Positions 53,829 through 62,830 of a stretch of 64,000 bases of DNA are shown here, in pieces. The stretch covers positions 1 to 64,000 of the forward strand of contig JADJQU010000001.1 in assembly GCA_016712565.1 (NCBI GenBank), written 5' to 3'. Within the stretch, counting starts at the first letter, position 1. Each line of letters opens with the position of its first letter. The position numbers and the translations under genes were made by a program. The notes under the pieces are model-generated. The model was not told where the DNA came from and made no database searches. It saw only the letters and a program-made list of their open reading frames with translations. The stretch is from Planctomycetota bacterium. Lineage in GTDB: Bacteria; Planctomycetota; UBA1135; GCA-002686595.

Positions 53829-55076
53829 ATGCATGTCTTGACTCGTGCGGCGGTGTCCTTTGCCCTCGTCGCCAGCGTCGCCCTGCCCGCCCGGGCGGGC
53901 ACTTGGATCGTCGACATCAACAACGGCCCCGGGACGAACTTCACCGATCTGCCGCAGGCGATTGCGGCCGCGGCGCCGGGCGACGTGCTGATCGTCCGCG
54001 GCGGGAACTACACGGCCTTCACGCTGGACAAGGGCTTGACGATCCTCGGCACGCCGGGGCCTTGGCCCGTCGGATCGCAGATCGGATGCTGCATCCCGGG
54101 GCAATCGATCGTCACGATCCCGGCCAACGAGGTCGCGGTGATCGCCGACATGCGCTTCACGAGCGACTTGTGGACGCAGCAGTCCCTCGGCACGGTCATC
54201 CTCGACAACCTCACGTTGACCGACACGGTCCGACTGATGCAATCCTCCGACGTGCGAGTTCATCGCTTCCTCGGGGAATCGATCTACGTCACGGATTCGC
54301 GCGTGGAGATTGCGTCGTCGACGCTCAACGGCCGGTCGGGATTCGGGCCCGGCGGATCCGGCAGCACCGCGCTGTCCATCTCCGGTGGGAGCAACGTGCT
54401 GCTCGCCCGCACGTCGTGCCGGGGTGGCGACGGCCAGGACATTCCGATCGGGCTCCCAGGGAATGGGGGCGATGGCGGGCACGGCGTCGTGCTGCAGGCC
54501 TCCCCGACCGGTGCCCTTCCGGTGCCGTACCTCCTGCTCGCGGGCGGAGGCGTGAGCACGATCCGCGGCGGCAACGGCGGATTCACCTACTTCGAATTCG
54601 ACGGTGACGACGGCGATGGATTCTTCAACTACAAGGCCGGCGACTGGCGTTCCGGAGCCACCTTCGTGGCGGGAACCAAGATCGGGGGCGCTCTGGATTT
54701 GCGCTACACCGCGGGTCCGAACAGCTTCGACACGGCGATCCAACCCGACGATCCGACGCTCGAACTCGTGGGCACACCCGCCTATGCCACGCCGGTCCGC
54801 CTCGACGTGCATGCGACGCCCGGTGCGGTCGTGCGTCTGACGATCGGAGCGACGCCGATCCTCGTGCCGACCTCCGGCGTGCGCGTGGACAAGCTCGTTT
54901 CGCCCGATCAGACCGTGTTCCTGGGCGTCGTGCCGCCGAGCGGCGTGATCTCGCACACGGTCCAGTTCCGCCGGGCCTTCGGCCCCGGTTCGCTGCTCTT
55001 CGCCCAGGCTTTCATGTCCGACACCTTGGCCGGAGAAACGCGGCGCACGAACTCCGTGCCCCTGCTGATGCGCTGA
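53829..55076 (+). CDS. Secreted beta-helix-like repeat protein
   Basis: The 415-residue protein has a signal peptide (about 1-23, ending ARAG), then WIVDINNGPGTNFTDLPQAIAAAAPGDVLIVRGGNYTAF, the opening of a DUF1565-like right-handed beta-helix. Repeats of short strands with Asp, Ser and Gly turns continue to about residue 250. The C-terminal third is beta-sandwich-like. It belongs to the same general class as the protein at 41886 but has fewer repeats and no Gly-rich cores. TAGCCT near 53765-53770 could be a -10. Extracellular location is inferred. Confidence 0.72.
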   Translation: MHVLTRAAVSFALVASVALPARAGTWIVDINNGPGTNFTDLPQAIAAAAPGDVLIVRGGNYTAFTLDKGLTILGTPGPWPVGSQIGCCIPGQSIVTIPANEVAVIADMRFTSDLWTQQSLGTVILDNLTLTDTVRLMQSSDVRVHRFLGESIYVTDSRVEIASSTLNGRSGFGPGGSGSTALSISGGSNVLLARTSCRGGDGQDIPIGLPGNGGDGGHGVVLQASPTGALPVPYLLLAGGGVSTIRGGNGGFTYFEFDGDDGDGFFNYKAGDWRSGATFVAGTKIGGALDLRYTAGPNSFDTAIQPDDPTLELVGTPAYATPVRLDVHATPGAVVRLTIGATPILVPTSGVRVDKLVSPDQTVFLGVVPPSGVISHTVQFRRAFGPGSLLFAQAFMSDTLAGETRRTNSVPLLMR

Positions 55077-55088
55077 GCCGCCGGCTCA
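55074..55088. other. Palindrome holding both stop codons of convergent genes
   Basis: TGAGCC-GCC-GGCTCA contains the stop of the beta-helix gene at its left end and the stop of the ABC-F gene at its right end. It can form a 6-bp hairpin that may limit read-through in both directions. Confidence 0.35.
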
Positions 55089-56990
55089 GCTCCAGTTCGC
55101 CCATTCCTCGTTCGCGCGCTCCAGCTCGGCTTCGCGCTCGGCCACGTCGAGCTGCAGGTCGCGCACCTTGGCGCCGTCCCTGTAGATCTCGGGCGAAACC
55201 AGCTTCTCCCGCAGCACCTTGAGCTCGTCCTCCAGGGCGATGATGCGCTCCTCCAGCTTGGCGAACATGTAGGGATTGCGGATCTTGCCCGGGGCGGACT
55301 TGGTTTTCGCCGTGGGCGGCGGGGGCGGAGCCTCCGGCGCCTTGGAATCCCGGGGCTTGAGGGCCTTGGCGGCTTCCAGTTCGCCGCGGCGGGCCTGCTT
55401 GCGCGCGCGATACTCCGAGTAGTTGCCCGGGTACTGGCGCACTTCGCCGTCCTCGATCTCGATCACGTGCGTGCACAGCCCGTCGAGGAAGGCGCGGTCG
55501 TGGCTGATGGCCACCAGGGCGCCGTCGAACTCGCTGAGCATCTCCTCCAGGGCCGCGCGGGCGGCGAGGTCCAGGTGGTTCGTGGGCTCGTCGAGTGCGA
55601 GCCAGCTCGGCTCGGTCAGCACCAGCTTCGCCAAGGCCACTCGCGCGCGTTCGCCGCCGGAGAGCGCGGCAATGGGCTTCTCCACCTCGTTGCCGCGGAA
55701 CAGGAAACGCGCCAGGTGCGAGCGGATCTCCAGGTCCGTCATCGCCGGGTGGGCCCGGCGCAGCTCCAGGTAGGGGCTCGAGTCCAGGGGCAGGTCGGCT
55801 GCTTCCTGGTCGTAGTAGCCGCACACGGACTTGTGGCCGCGGTCGATCGTTCCGCCACGGGGGCCGGCGCGGCCGGCCAGGATCTTGAGCAGCGTGGACT
55901 TGCCGGTGCCGTTGGAGCCCACGATGCCGATGCGCTGTCCCCGGCCGATGCGCAGGTCGAGGCCCTCGAACAGAATGCGCTCGCCGAAGCCGGCGGAAAG
56001 CCCGCGCGTTTCGAGCACCAACTCGCCCCCCCGGGCGGCCTTGGGCGGGTGAATCACGGGTCGGCGCACGTCGTTGAAGGGCTGCTGCAGACGCACCAGA
56101 TTCTCCAGCTTCTTCTGCCGCCCCTTGGCCTCCGCGGTCCGCTGGGAACCCATGTTGCGCCGGATGAAGTCCTCTTCCTTGCGCAGGAAGTCCTGCTGCT
56201 CCTCGTAGGCCCGCAGGTCGCTCGTGTACTTCAGCTCGCGCAGCTCCACGTACTTGGTGTAGTTGCCGCGATAGCGCGAGAGCGTGCCGCGCTCCAATTC
56301 GAAGATCGTGTCCACCGCGCGGTCCAGGAGCCGCCGGTCGTGGCTGACGATCAAGACCGCCCCGGCCAGGCCGGCGAGCCAGGACTCCATCCACTCGATC
56401 CCCTCCAGGTCGAGGTGGTTCGTGGGTTCGTCCAGGAGCAGGAGGTCGTGGCCCGCCACGAGCTCGCGCGCCAGGGCCGTGCGGCTCTTTTCGCCGCCGG
56501 AGGAGAGCCGTGCCTCGCGGTCCCAGAGCTGTCGCGAGAGGCCGATCCCGGTGAGCACGGTTTCCACGCGCCGCTCGATCTCGTAGCCGCCGCACATGCG
56601 CAGGCGCTGCTCCAGGTGTTCGTGCTCGTGGATCGCGCGCTCCAGCTCGGCGCCGTTCAGGTGGTGCAGGCTTTCGGCCACCAGGGCCAGCTCCGCGGCC
56701 AACTCGCGAGCCTGTTTCATGCCGCCCTCGACCCAGGCGCGAATCGTGACGCCTTCGGGAAACTGGGGGCTCTGGGGCACGTGGCCCAGGCTCGTGCCCT
56801 TGCGCAGCGTGACGCGCCCCGCGTCCGGGCGCTCCAGTCCCTCGATGATGCGCAGGAGCGTCGTTTTTCCGCCGCCGTTGCGGCCCACCATGCCGACCTT
56901 CTCGCCCGGGTCGATCTGGGCCGTGACGCCGCGCAACACGTCCTGGGCGCCGTAATGGCGCTGGACGCCTTCCAGGATCAGCAGGCTCAC
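55086..56990 (-). CDS. ABC-F family ATP-binding protein
   Basis: The 634-residue protein has two ABC domains and no membrane span. Domain 1 (about 1-250): Walker A GRNGGGKTT, signature LSSGGEKSR, Walker B LLLLDEPTNHLD. Domain 2 (about 315-535): Walker A GSNGTGKST, signature LSGGERARVAL, Walker B LALDEPTNHLDL. A charged linker (KYTSDLRAYEEQQDFLRKEEDF) and a C-terminal coiled coil after a Pro-rich stretch resemble Uup/EttA-type proteins. Such proteins act on ribosomes or translation quality control, some giving antibiotic resistance. The first Walker A has a Gly in place of a usual residue (GGGKTT) but is intact. Confidence 0.9.
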   Translation of the reverse strand: MSLLILEGVQRHYGAQDVLRGVTAQIDPGEKVGMVGRNGGGKTTLLRIIEGLERPDAGRVTLRKGTSLGHVPQSPQFPEGVTIRAWVEGGMKQARELAAELALVAESLHHLNGAELERAIHEHEHLEQRLRMCGGYEIERRVETVLTGIGLSRQLWDREARLSSGGEKSRTALARELVAGHDLLLLDEPTNHLDLEGIEWMESWLAGLAGAVLIVSHDRRLLDRAVDTIFELERGTLSRYRGNYTKYVELRELKYTSDLRAYEEQQDFLRKEEDFIRRNMGSQRTAEAKGRQKKLENLVRLQQPFNDVRRPVIHPPKAARGGELVLETRGLSAGFGERILFEGLDLRIGRGQRIGIVGSNGTGKSTLLKILAGRAGPRGGTIDRGHKSVCGYYDQEAADLPLDSSPYLELRRAHPAMTDLEIRSHLARFLFRGNEVEKPIAALSGGERARVALAKLVLTEPSWLALDEPTNHLDLAARAALEEMLSEFDGALVAISHDRAFLDGLCTHVIEIEDGEVRQYPGNYSEYRARKQARRGELEAAKALKPRDSKAPEAPPPPPTAKTKSAPGKIRNPYMFAKLEERIIALEDELKVLREKLVSPEIYRDGAKVRDLQLDVAEREAELERANEEWANWS

Positions 56991-57018
56991 GGAACGGCGG
57001 TCTCTGCTTCCAGGACGG

Positions 57019-57882
57019 CTAGCCGCCGACGCCGCTGGGGGCGGACGGGGCGTTGAGGGGGGGCGAGAGCTGCAGCAGGAGCTTCGTCATGGTCATCCAA
57101 TGACGATCGCGCAGCTCGACCTGCTCCTGGAACAGCACCGGGGCACCGCGCTTGGCCCCCTGGACGCCCACGGGGAGCACCACCTGCCGCAACTTCTTGT
57201 CGATGGCGTTGCCGATCATGCGCGCCTTGGCGACTTCCTGGGGCGAGCCGTCGCAGGTGACATAGGTGGGCACCGTGATCTTCTTCGCCTCCATGGCGAT
57301 CGACCACCCGGGGACGTCCTCGCCGGGGGAGAAAATGAACAGCGCGTCGGCGATCGTCGGGTTGCGACCCGCGGCGGCGATCACCAGCGCCGCCGACGTG
57401 CCGCTGCCCAGGGCGAACAGCTTGCCCGAGGGGTGCAGCTCCCGGGCCCACTTCAGGCCCTCGACCACGTCGGCGAAGGCCTCTTCATTGGTGAACTCGG
57501 TCTTCTTGAGCACGCCGGCGGCGCTGGCGGCAGTTTCATTGGCCACGCCGTCGGTCGCCTTGCCCGTGCGCAGATCCACCGCGAAGGTCGAGCAGGCGAA
57601 CTCGCCGAAGCGCGGAGCGATCTTGGCGAATTCACCCCGCGAGCCGCCCTCCATGTGGAAGCAGACGATCAACGGCCGCTCCGAATCGTCATGGGGCAGG
57701 GCGTGGTAGTCCGCGCTCAGGGTCACGCCGTCGGGACCCACGCGCTTGTGGTGCTCCAGCTTGAGCGCCAGGGGCGCCGCGGGGACCCCCTTGTCCGGCG
57801 CGGTCGGCGGAGGGGGCTTGGGCGGGTCCTGGGCGAGGAGCAGCGTCGCAACGGCCAGCAGTCGAAGCATCATGGTGGTCAC
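57019..57882 (-). CDS. Secreted alpha/beta-hydrolase-like protein
   Basis: The 287-residue protein has a signal peptide (about 1-18, LLAVATLLLAQ) and a Pro-rich spacer, then an alpha/beta-hydrolase-type core: LIVCFHMEGGSRGEFA (first strand and oxyanion region) and LFALGSGTSAALVIAAAG (the elbow, here G-S-G-T-S-A rather than G-x-S-x-G). It contains VPTYVTCDGSPQEV. The Ser in the elbow is displaced compared with most hydrolases, so activity is uncertain. It lies 28 nt downstream of the ABC-F start on the other side of a GC-rich gap and is divergent from the HIT gene. Confidence 0.65.
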   Translation of the reverse strand: MTTMMLRLLAVATLLLAQDPPKPPPPTAPDKGVPAAPLALKLEHHKRVGPDGVTLSADYHALPHDDSERPLIVCFHMEGGSRGEFAKIAPRFGEFACSTFAVDLRTGKATDGVANETAASAAGVLKKTEFTNEEAFADVVEGLKWARELHPSGKLFALGSGTSAALVIAAAGRNPTIADALFIFSPGEDVPGWSIAMEAKKITVPTYVTCDGSPQEVAKARMIGNAIDKKLRQVVLPVGVQGAKRGAPVLFQEQVELRDRHWMTMTKLLLQLSPPLNAPSAPSGVGG

Positions 57883-57953
57883 CTCGTTCCCGGAAGGCGC
57901 CAGTGTATCCTCCGGCGATCGGCGGCGCCGACCGCGCCCGCCACGGAGCCCCC

Positions 57954-58349
57954 ATGCCGACCCTCTTCACCCGCATCATCCAAGGCGAGCTGCCCGGTCG
58001 CTTCGTCTGGAAGGACGAGCTTTGCGTCGCGTTCCTGTCGATCGAGCCCCTGCGGCCCGGCCACACCCTGGTGGTCCCGCGCCGGGAGATCGACCATTGG
58101 ATCGACGTGCCCGACGAGCTCCACGGGCACATCGCGCAGGTGTCGAAGCGGCTGGGCCATGCGCTCCAAGCCGCCTTCCGGCCCGCGAAGGTGGGGGTGA
58201 TGATCGCGGGCCTGGAGGTGCGACACGTGCACTGGCACCTGATCCCCATCCACGAGCTGGGGGACCTCAACTTCGCCCGCGCGGACAAGCAGGCCAAGGC
58301 CGCCGACCTGGACGCGGCGGCCGAGTCGATCCGCCGTCACCTGGGCTGA
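57954..58349 (+). CDS. HIT family nucleotide-binding protein
   Basis: The 131-residue protein has the HIT signature H-V-H-W-H at residues 91-95, with the catalytic middle His at 93, and the upstream block FLSIEPLRPGHTLVVPR. Such proteins hydrolyse or transfer nucleotide phosphoramidates and dinucleoside polyphosphates. The stop overlaps the 3' end of the convergent MFS gene by 13 nt. TATCCT near 57906-57911 could be its -10. Confidence 0.9.
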   Translation: MPTLFTRIIQGELPGRFVWKDELCVAFLSIEPLRPGHTLVVPRREIDHWIDVPDELHGHIAQVSKRLGHALQAAFRPAKVGVMIAGLEVRHVHWHLIPIHELGDLNFARADKQAKAADLDAAAESIRRHLG

Positions 58350-59729
58350 TCCGCCTTGCGGGCGCGGGCGTGCCACAGGAGCAGGGCCAAGAGCGTTCCG
58401 ACGACGGCGGCGGGCAGCATCACCAGGGGCCACAGGTGCCAGCCCGAGGGCTCCGCCGATTCAGGCGAGCCGTCCTTGGGCAGCACGGCCCCCAGCAGGA
58501 TGGCCTGCAGGCCCGTGCCCAGGTAGACGAAGCCGTCGATGATCCCCACGGCGACGCCGGCGTTCTTCTTGCCGCCGAAGTCCATGCTCGCGGTACCCGA
58601 GAGCATGCCGTGGACGCCGATGATGGCCAGGGACATCACCACGACGATCCAGCCCAGACTCGGGGCTGTCCAGGCTGAACACCATCAGTCCCGAGCCCAG
58701 CACCATCATCAAGTACAGGAGGACCGCCACCGGCCCGCGCCGCGATTGGAACACGCGGTCGGAAATCGTTCCGGCGAACACGCCCCCCAGGATCCCCGCG
58801 ACGCACAGGAGCATGCCCCAGTTCGCGGGCACGAAGCTCGAACTGATGCCCGTCTGCTTGGCGAAGATCGGGTACCACTGCATGATCGTCTGTCGCAGGT
58901 AGCCGCTGCAGAACTCCACCAGCGCGATGGTCAGGATCACCGGATTCGAGAACATCTTGGCCGCCACCTGCATCAGGGTCAGGGAGCGCCCGTCGTCATC
59001 GCTGGAAGCGTCGCCCACTTCCACGTCGGCATGGCCGGTGTGGCTGGGCAGGTCGAACACGCTGAAATAGTCCAGCACGGCGAAGCAGAGCAGGATCCCG
59101 GCGGGGATGAAGAAGACGTACTCGACCTGGGTGGGGAAGGCCTCGACGATCAGCTTGCCCCAGTCGAAGGCGAAGTAGATTCCCAGGGAGATCAGGATCC
59201 CGAAGATTCCCCCGAACACGCCGCGCTCGCGCACGTGGAACCAGTGGGCGTTGACCTTGACGATCGAGACGGCTCCGAAGCTCTGGAAGTACATGTTCGC
59301 CGCGTACAGGATCGAGTACGTGGCCGTCAGGTTCTCCGTGGCCCCCGTCGAGAGCACCAGGCCCATGCCCAGGTTGCAGGCGGCCGACCCCACGGCCGCG
59401 ATCAGGATCGTCGTGCGTCCGCCCCAGCGGTCCGTGAGGGGGCCGTTGATCAGGAACGAGACCCCGTAGGTGATCGTCCCCACGGCGAAGATGTCGGCGA
59501 AGTCCTGCTTCGTCATCAACGCGCCGAGCGCGTTCTTCGCCACGGTCAGGTTGTAGCGCCCCATGTAGAGGAACGCGTACGTGAGTCCGAGAGGAAGCCA
59601 GTTCAGGACGCGCCGCCGCCGGAAGGCCTCGCTGTAGCCCAACTGGACGCGCGGCAGGCGCGCGAGCACCACCCCGATCGCCAGGAGCAGGATCAGGATC
59701 GGCAGCAGGTTGGAGAGCCAGCCCGGCAT
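58337..59729 (-). CDS. MFS transporter, OPA/GlpT-like, with one frameshift
   Basis: The N-terminal 350 or so residues read cleanly and contain YMGRYNLTVAKNALG near 55-70, LTDRWGGRTTILIA, and repeated membrane spans typical of the organophosphate:phosphate antiporter family. Near 58666 an extra base moves the frame (LDSPESGLDRR); the correct continuation SLGWIVVVMSLAIIGVHGMLSG is in the other frame and runs to the stop at 58337, giving about 463 residues and 12 spans. It probably exchanges a phosphorylated sugar or glycerol-3-phosphate for phosphate. A TAGGAT hexamer 8 nt upstream of the ATG supports the start. Confidence 0.85.
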
Positions 59730-59737
59730 GGGGCGAG

Positions 59738-59743
59738 ATCCTA
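59738..59743 (-). promoter_or_regulatory. -10-like hexamer TAGGAT for the MFS gene
   Basis: TAGGAT on the reverse strand ends 8 nt before the ATG at 59729. It lies only 8 nt from the opposing TACCCT at 59752. Confidence 0.4.
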
Positions 59744-59751
59744 CGCGGTGG

Positions 59752-59757
59752 TACCCT
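59752..59757 (+). promoter_or_regulatory. -10-like hexamer TACCCT for the HAD gene
   Basis: TACCCT ends 7 nt before the ATG at 59765. The two divergent promoters leave only 35 nt between the start codons. Confidence 0.35.
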
Positions 59758-59764
59758 GGGCGCC

Positions 59765-60481
59765 ATGGGTTCTCCGCGACTGGCCGAGGTTCTCTCCCGC
59801 ATCGACCGCGTTTGCGCCTCCGGGAGGCTGCCGGTGGCCGTTTTCGACCTGGATTCGACGCTCTTCACCACCGGGCCGCGCAACTTCGCCATTCTGCAGG
59901 AGTTCCTGGGGGAGCCCGGCCGCGAGGGCCTGGCCCGTGAGCTGGCCCAGCTGCGGCAGGAGGAGATCGGCTGGAACATCCAGGACTGCCTGAGGCAGCG
60001 CGGCGTCGGGGACCGGGCCCTGTGGGACGAACTGCGGCGCTTCTGGACGGCGCGCTTCTTCACCGACGCCTACGTGCTCCACGACCGCGCCCTGCCCGGG
60101 GCCGCGGCCTTCGTGACCGCCTGCCACACCCACGGGGCCCTGATCTACTACCTGACGGGGCGTCACGTGGGTGGCATGGAGCTGGGGACCGTGGCGGCGC
60201 TGCGTTCCGAGGGATTTCCCTTCTGGCGCGGTCGTTGCGTGCTGCACCTGAAGCCGTCGTTCGAGATGGGAGACGCGGCCTTCAAGGACGACGCCGTGGC
60301 GGACATTCGCTCCTACCGCGGGGAGGTGGTGGCCACGTTCGAGAACGAACCTGGGAACGCCAACATGTTCCTGCGTTCCTTTCCGGCGGCGCTGCACTTC
60401 CTGCTGACCACGGTGCACTCCCCGAATGCCGAACCGGGCGATCCCCAGCTGATTCGGAGCCCGGACTTCATCGCCGGCTGA
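59765..60481 (+). CDS. HAD-superfamily hydrolase
   Basis: The 238-residue protein has motif I FDLDST at residues 27-32 with nucleophile Asp28 and Asp30, motif II YYLTGR near 130, a Lys in FKDDAV (motif III), and motif IV FENEPGNAN near 197. This is the HAD phosphatase plan with a helical cap between motifs I and II. The substrate is unknown. It is divergent from the MFS gene with 35 nt between starts, so the two may be co-regulated. The frame is intact. Confidence 0.82.
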   Translation: MGSPRLAEVLSRIDRVCASGRLPVAVFDLDSTLFTTGPRNFAILQEFLGEPGREGLARELAQLRQEEIGWNIQDCLRQRGVGDRALWDELRRFWTARFFTDAYVLHDRALPGAAAFVTACHTHGALIYYLTGRHVGGMELGTVAALRSEGFPFWRGRCVLHLKPSFEMGDAAFKDDAVADIRSYRGEVVATFENEPGNANMFLRSFPAALHFLLTTVHSPNAEPGDPQLIRSPDFIAG

Positions 60482-60785
60482 GGCCCGCAAACGCCTCCCC
60501 GTCCCTCCCCGCGGGCGGCGGTCCAGGCGGCGGCCGGCAACGGTGGGCGGCGTGCCCGCCGCGAGGCCCAGCGCCGGGGCAAGGCGTCCGAAGCGCCGGA
60601 TCCGCCGGCCGGTCCTCGCCCGAGATCCGGAACGGTCCCCCTGGGCGGCTTGACCAATTCGAAGGCCCCCTCCTATCCTGGCACCTCCAGCGGAGGCCAG
60701 TCCGGCAGGCAGCGTGCCGCGGTCGACCTCGGTCCCCTATTTTCGCGATCGTCCAAGGTCGCCAGTCGTCCGCAGTCTTCGTTCG
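60482..60785. other. Intergenic region and leader of the second RRM gene
   Basis: The 304-nt gap has no gene. It holds a well-formed promoter at 60650-60679 and an untranslated leader of about 100 nt, which in RRM/cold-shock genes often has regulatory structure. Confidence 0.5.
60650..60679 (+). promoter_or_regulatory. Sigma-70-like promoter TTGACC-N18-TATCCT
   Basis: TTGACC (60650-60655) and TATCCT (60674-60679) are separated by 18 nt. Transcription would begin near 60686, about 100 nt before the RRM gene. It is the best-formed promoter in the window. Confidence 0.6.
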
Positions 60786-61376
60786 ATGGCCAATCGGCTC
60801 TACGTCGGCAATCTTCCGTTCTCGTTCAACAAGCAGGACCTGGAACAGCTCTTCTCCTCGTTCGGGACCATTCGCTACGCCGAGATCATCTCGGATCGGA
60901 TGACCGGCCAGTCTCGCGGCTTCGGCTTCGTCGAGCTCGAATCGGCTGAGCAGGCGCAGGCAGCCATCCAGTCGATGCACGGACGAGACATCCAGGGTCG
61001 GGGGCTCACCGTGAACGAAGCGCGCGAAAAAACCGCGCGCCCGCCGGGTGGCGGATTTGGCGGCGGGGGTGGTGGCGGCGGAGGAGGCTTCGCCCCGCGT
61101 GCACCCCGTGAGGGCGGGGCGGCGGTGGCGGCGGCGGATACGCCGGCGGCGGCCGCGGCGGCTACGGTGGGGGCGGCGGTGCCGGTGGAGGCGGCCGCGG
61201 TGGCGGCTACGGCGGCGGAAGTGGTGGCGGCGGCGGCCGCGGCGGTGGCTACAGCGGCGGCGGCGGTGGGGGGTGGTGGCGGCAGCAAGCGCCGGCGCCC
61301 TGACCACGATGACGGCGGAGGTCGCGGCGGTCGCGGCGGCCGCGGCGGCGGCGGCGACGACGACTCCGGTTGGTGA
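60786..61376 (+). CDS. Glycine-rich RRM RNA-binding protein with an apparent internal double frameshift
   Basis: The 196-residue frame begins with an RRM (RNP2 LYVGNLPF near 5-12, RNP1 RGFGFVEL near 45-52). After PPGGGFGGGGGGG the annotated frame turns Ala-rich (about residues 115-165), while the +1 frame over the same DNA (about 61118-61290) reads a Gly/Tyr/Arg-rich tail with GGGYAGGG and RGGGYGGG units. The original frame resumes with GGSKRRRPDHDD and the RGGRGG end. Two compensating indels in G-rich DNA are therefore likely, and the true tail is probably Gly-rich like that of the paralogue at 49234. It acts as an RNA chaperone or mRNA regulator. Confidence 0.88.
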   Translation: MANRLYVGNLPFSFNKQDLEQLFSSFGTIRYAEIISDRMTGQSRGFGFVELESAEQAQAAIQSMHGRDIQGRGLTVNEAREKTARPPGGGFGGGGGGGGGGFAPRAPREGGAAVAAADTPAAAAAATVGAAVPVEAAAVAATAAEVVAAAAAAVATAAAAVGGGGGSKRRRPDHDDGGGRGGRGGRGGGGDDDSGW

Positions 61377-61579
61377 GCTTCGCGGGCCGCGAGCTGAGCC
61401 CGCGACCGCTCCACTCGCTTGCGCGGCGGCCCAGCCCGGGATTCCCGCGGGGCGGACCGCGGTTTCCCTGAGGCCTCCGAAGTGGCTTCCTTCCCGGGGC
61501 CGACCCAGGGGCGCCCCTCTGGGCCCTCGTCCCCGAGGCTCTGACCATCAACGCCTTCGAAGTCCCTGACAGTCCGACG

Positions 61580-62830
61580 GTGATCCCTCCCGAGCCGGGC
61601 GGACCCTGGCCCTGCGTGGTCATCGGCGGGGGAGCCGCGGGCCTGCTGGCGGGCATCTTCGCCTCCCGCGGAGGCGCGCCCGCGCTCGTGCTGGAAACCC
61701 GCAAGTCGCCCGGGGCCAAGATCCGCGTCAGCGGCGGAGCCCGCTGCAACCTGCTGCCCTCGGAGATCGCCCCCGAGGATTTTCACACCCGCGGCTCCAC
61801 GAACGTGGTGCGCAACGTGCTGCAGTCCTGGCCCCTGGCCGAGGTGCGCCGCTTCTTCGAGCAGGAACTGGGGATTGCGCTCAAGGTGGAGGAGACCGGC
61901 AAGGTGTTTCCCGTCAGCGACGATCCCCGAGAGGTGGTGCTGGGGCTGCTGGGGGCCCTCGCGGACGCGGGCGGGATCCTGGTGGGCAGTGCACGCGTGG
62001 CGACTCTCCAGCGGCAGGGACCCGACGGTCCCTTCGAGATGCAGCTCGAGGACGGCCGGATCGTCCGCGCGAGGCGCGTGTGCCTGGCCACCGGCGGGCT
62101 CTCGCTGCCCAAGACAGGCAGCGACGGCCGCGGTTTCCTGTTCGCAAGTTCCCTGGGGCATTCGATCCTGCCCCTGCGGCCGGCGCTGGTGCCCTTGCTC
62201 GCCCTGGAGCCCGAGTGGGCGACCCTGGCGGGGATCTCCCTGGTGGCGCGGGCCGACGTGCTGCGGGGCGACAAGCGCGTGGACTCGCGACAGGGCGACT
62301 TCCTGTTCACGCACAAGGGCTTCAGCGGTCCGGTGGTGCTGGACGTGTCCTGGCACTTCACCGGGGAGACGAGCGCGGACGCGAGGCTCGCCATGGCCTG
62401 GCTCGGGGATGGCGCGCCCGATTGGGAGGCGCTGCTCTCGCGCGGCGGCCGCCAGACGCTCGGCGGCACACTGCGCGAGCACCTGCCCCGCCGACTGGTC
62501 CACGTGCTGCTTGCGCGCGCGGGCCTCGAGCCCGAGGGCGCGCTGGCCGGCCTTTCGCGCGAAGGGCGCAAGCGCCTGGTGCGCGAACTCTCCCAGTGCG
62601 AGCTCAAGCTCGCGGGCGACGAAGGCTATCGCACCGCCGAAGTGACCGACGGCGGCGTGCCGCTGGCGGAACTGCGCACGCAGACCCTGGAGAGCCGCAA
62701 CGTTCCCGGTCTCCATTTCGCGGGCGAGATCGTCGACGTGTGCGGCCGCATCGGCGGCTACAACTTCCTCTGGGCCTGGGTCAGCGGGCGCAAGGCGGGG
62801 ACCGCCATCGCCTCCGCGAATCGTCAGTAG
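61580..62830 (+). CDS. HI0933-family NAD(P)/FAD-dependent oxidoreductase
   Basis: The 416-residue flavoprotein starts VVIGGGAAGLLAGIFAS (FAD-binding near 14-30), then SGGARCNLLPSE, the HI0933 family signature near residues 51-62. It ends with the second FAD block GLHFAGEIVDVCGRIGGYNFLWAWVSG. The family (YhiN-like) is widespread and of poorly defined function, with suspected roles in reduction reactions. The GTG start gives a full FAD motif. It follows the RRM gene by about 200 nt and is convergent with the TonB-dependent receptor, with a 7-nt overlap. Confidence 0.88.
   Translation: MIPPEPGGPWPCVVIGGGAAGLLAGIFASRGGAPALVLETRKSPGAKIRVSGGARCNLLPSEIAPEDFHTRGSTNVVRNVLQSWPLAEVRRFFEQELGIALKVEETGKVFPVSDDPREVVLGLLGALADAGGILVGSARVATLQRQGPDGPFEMQLEDGRIVRARRVCLATGGLSLPKTGSDGRGFLFASSLGHSILPLRPALVPLLALEPEWATLAGISLVARADVLRGDKRVDSRQGDFLFTHKGFSGPVVLDVSWHFTGETSADARLAMAWLGDGAPDWEALLSRGGRQTLGGTLREHLPRRLVHVLLARAGLEPEGALAGLSREGRKRLVRELSQCELKLAGDEGYRTAEVTDGGVPLAELRTQTLESRNVPGLHFAGEIVDVCGRIGGYNFLWAWVSGRKAGTAIASANRQ

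Noticed and set aside
61118..61290. An Ala-rich domain as a genuine novel region of the RRM protein
   Set aside because: The +1 frame over the same DNA gives the expected Gly/Tyr-rich repeats, so it is probably a frameshift artefact.
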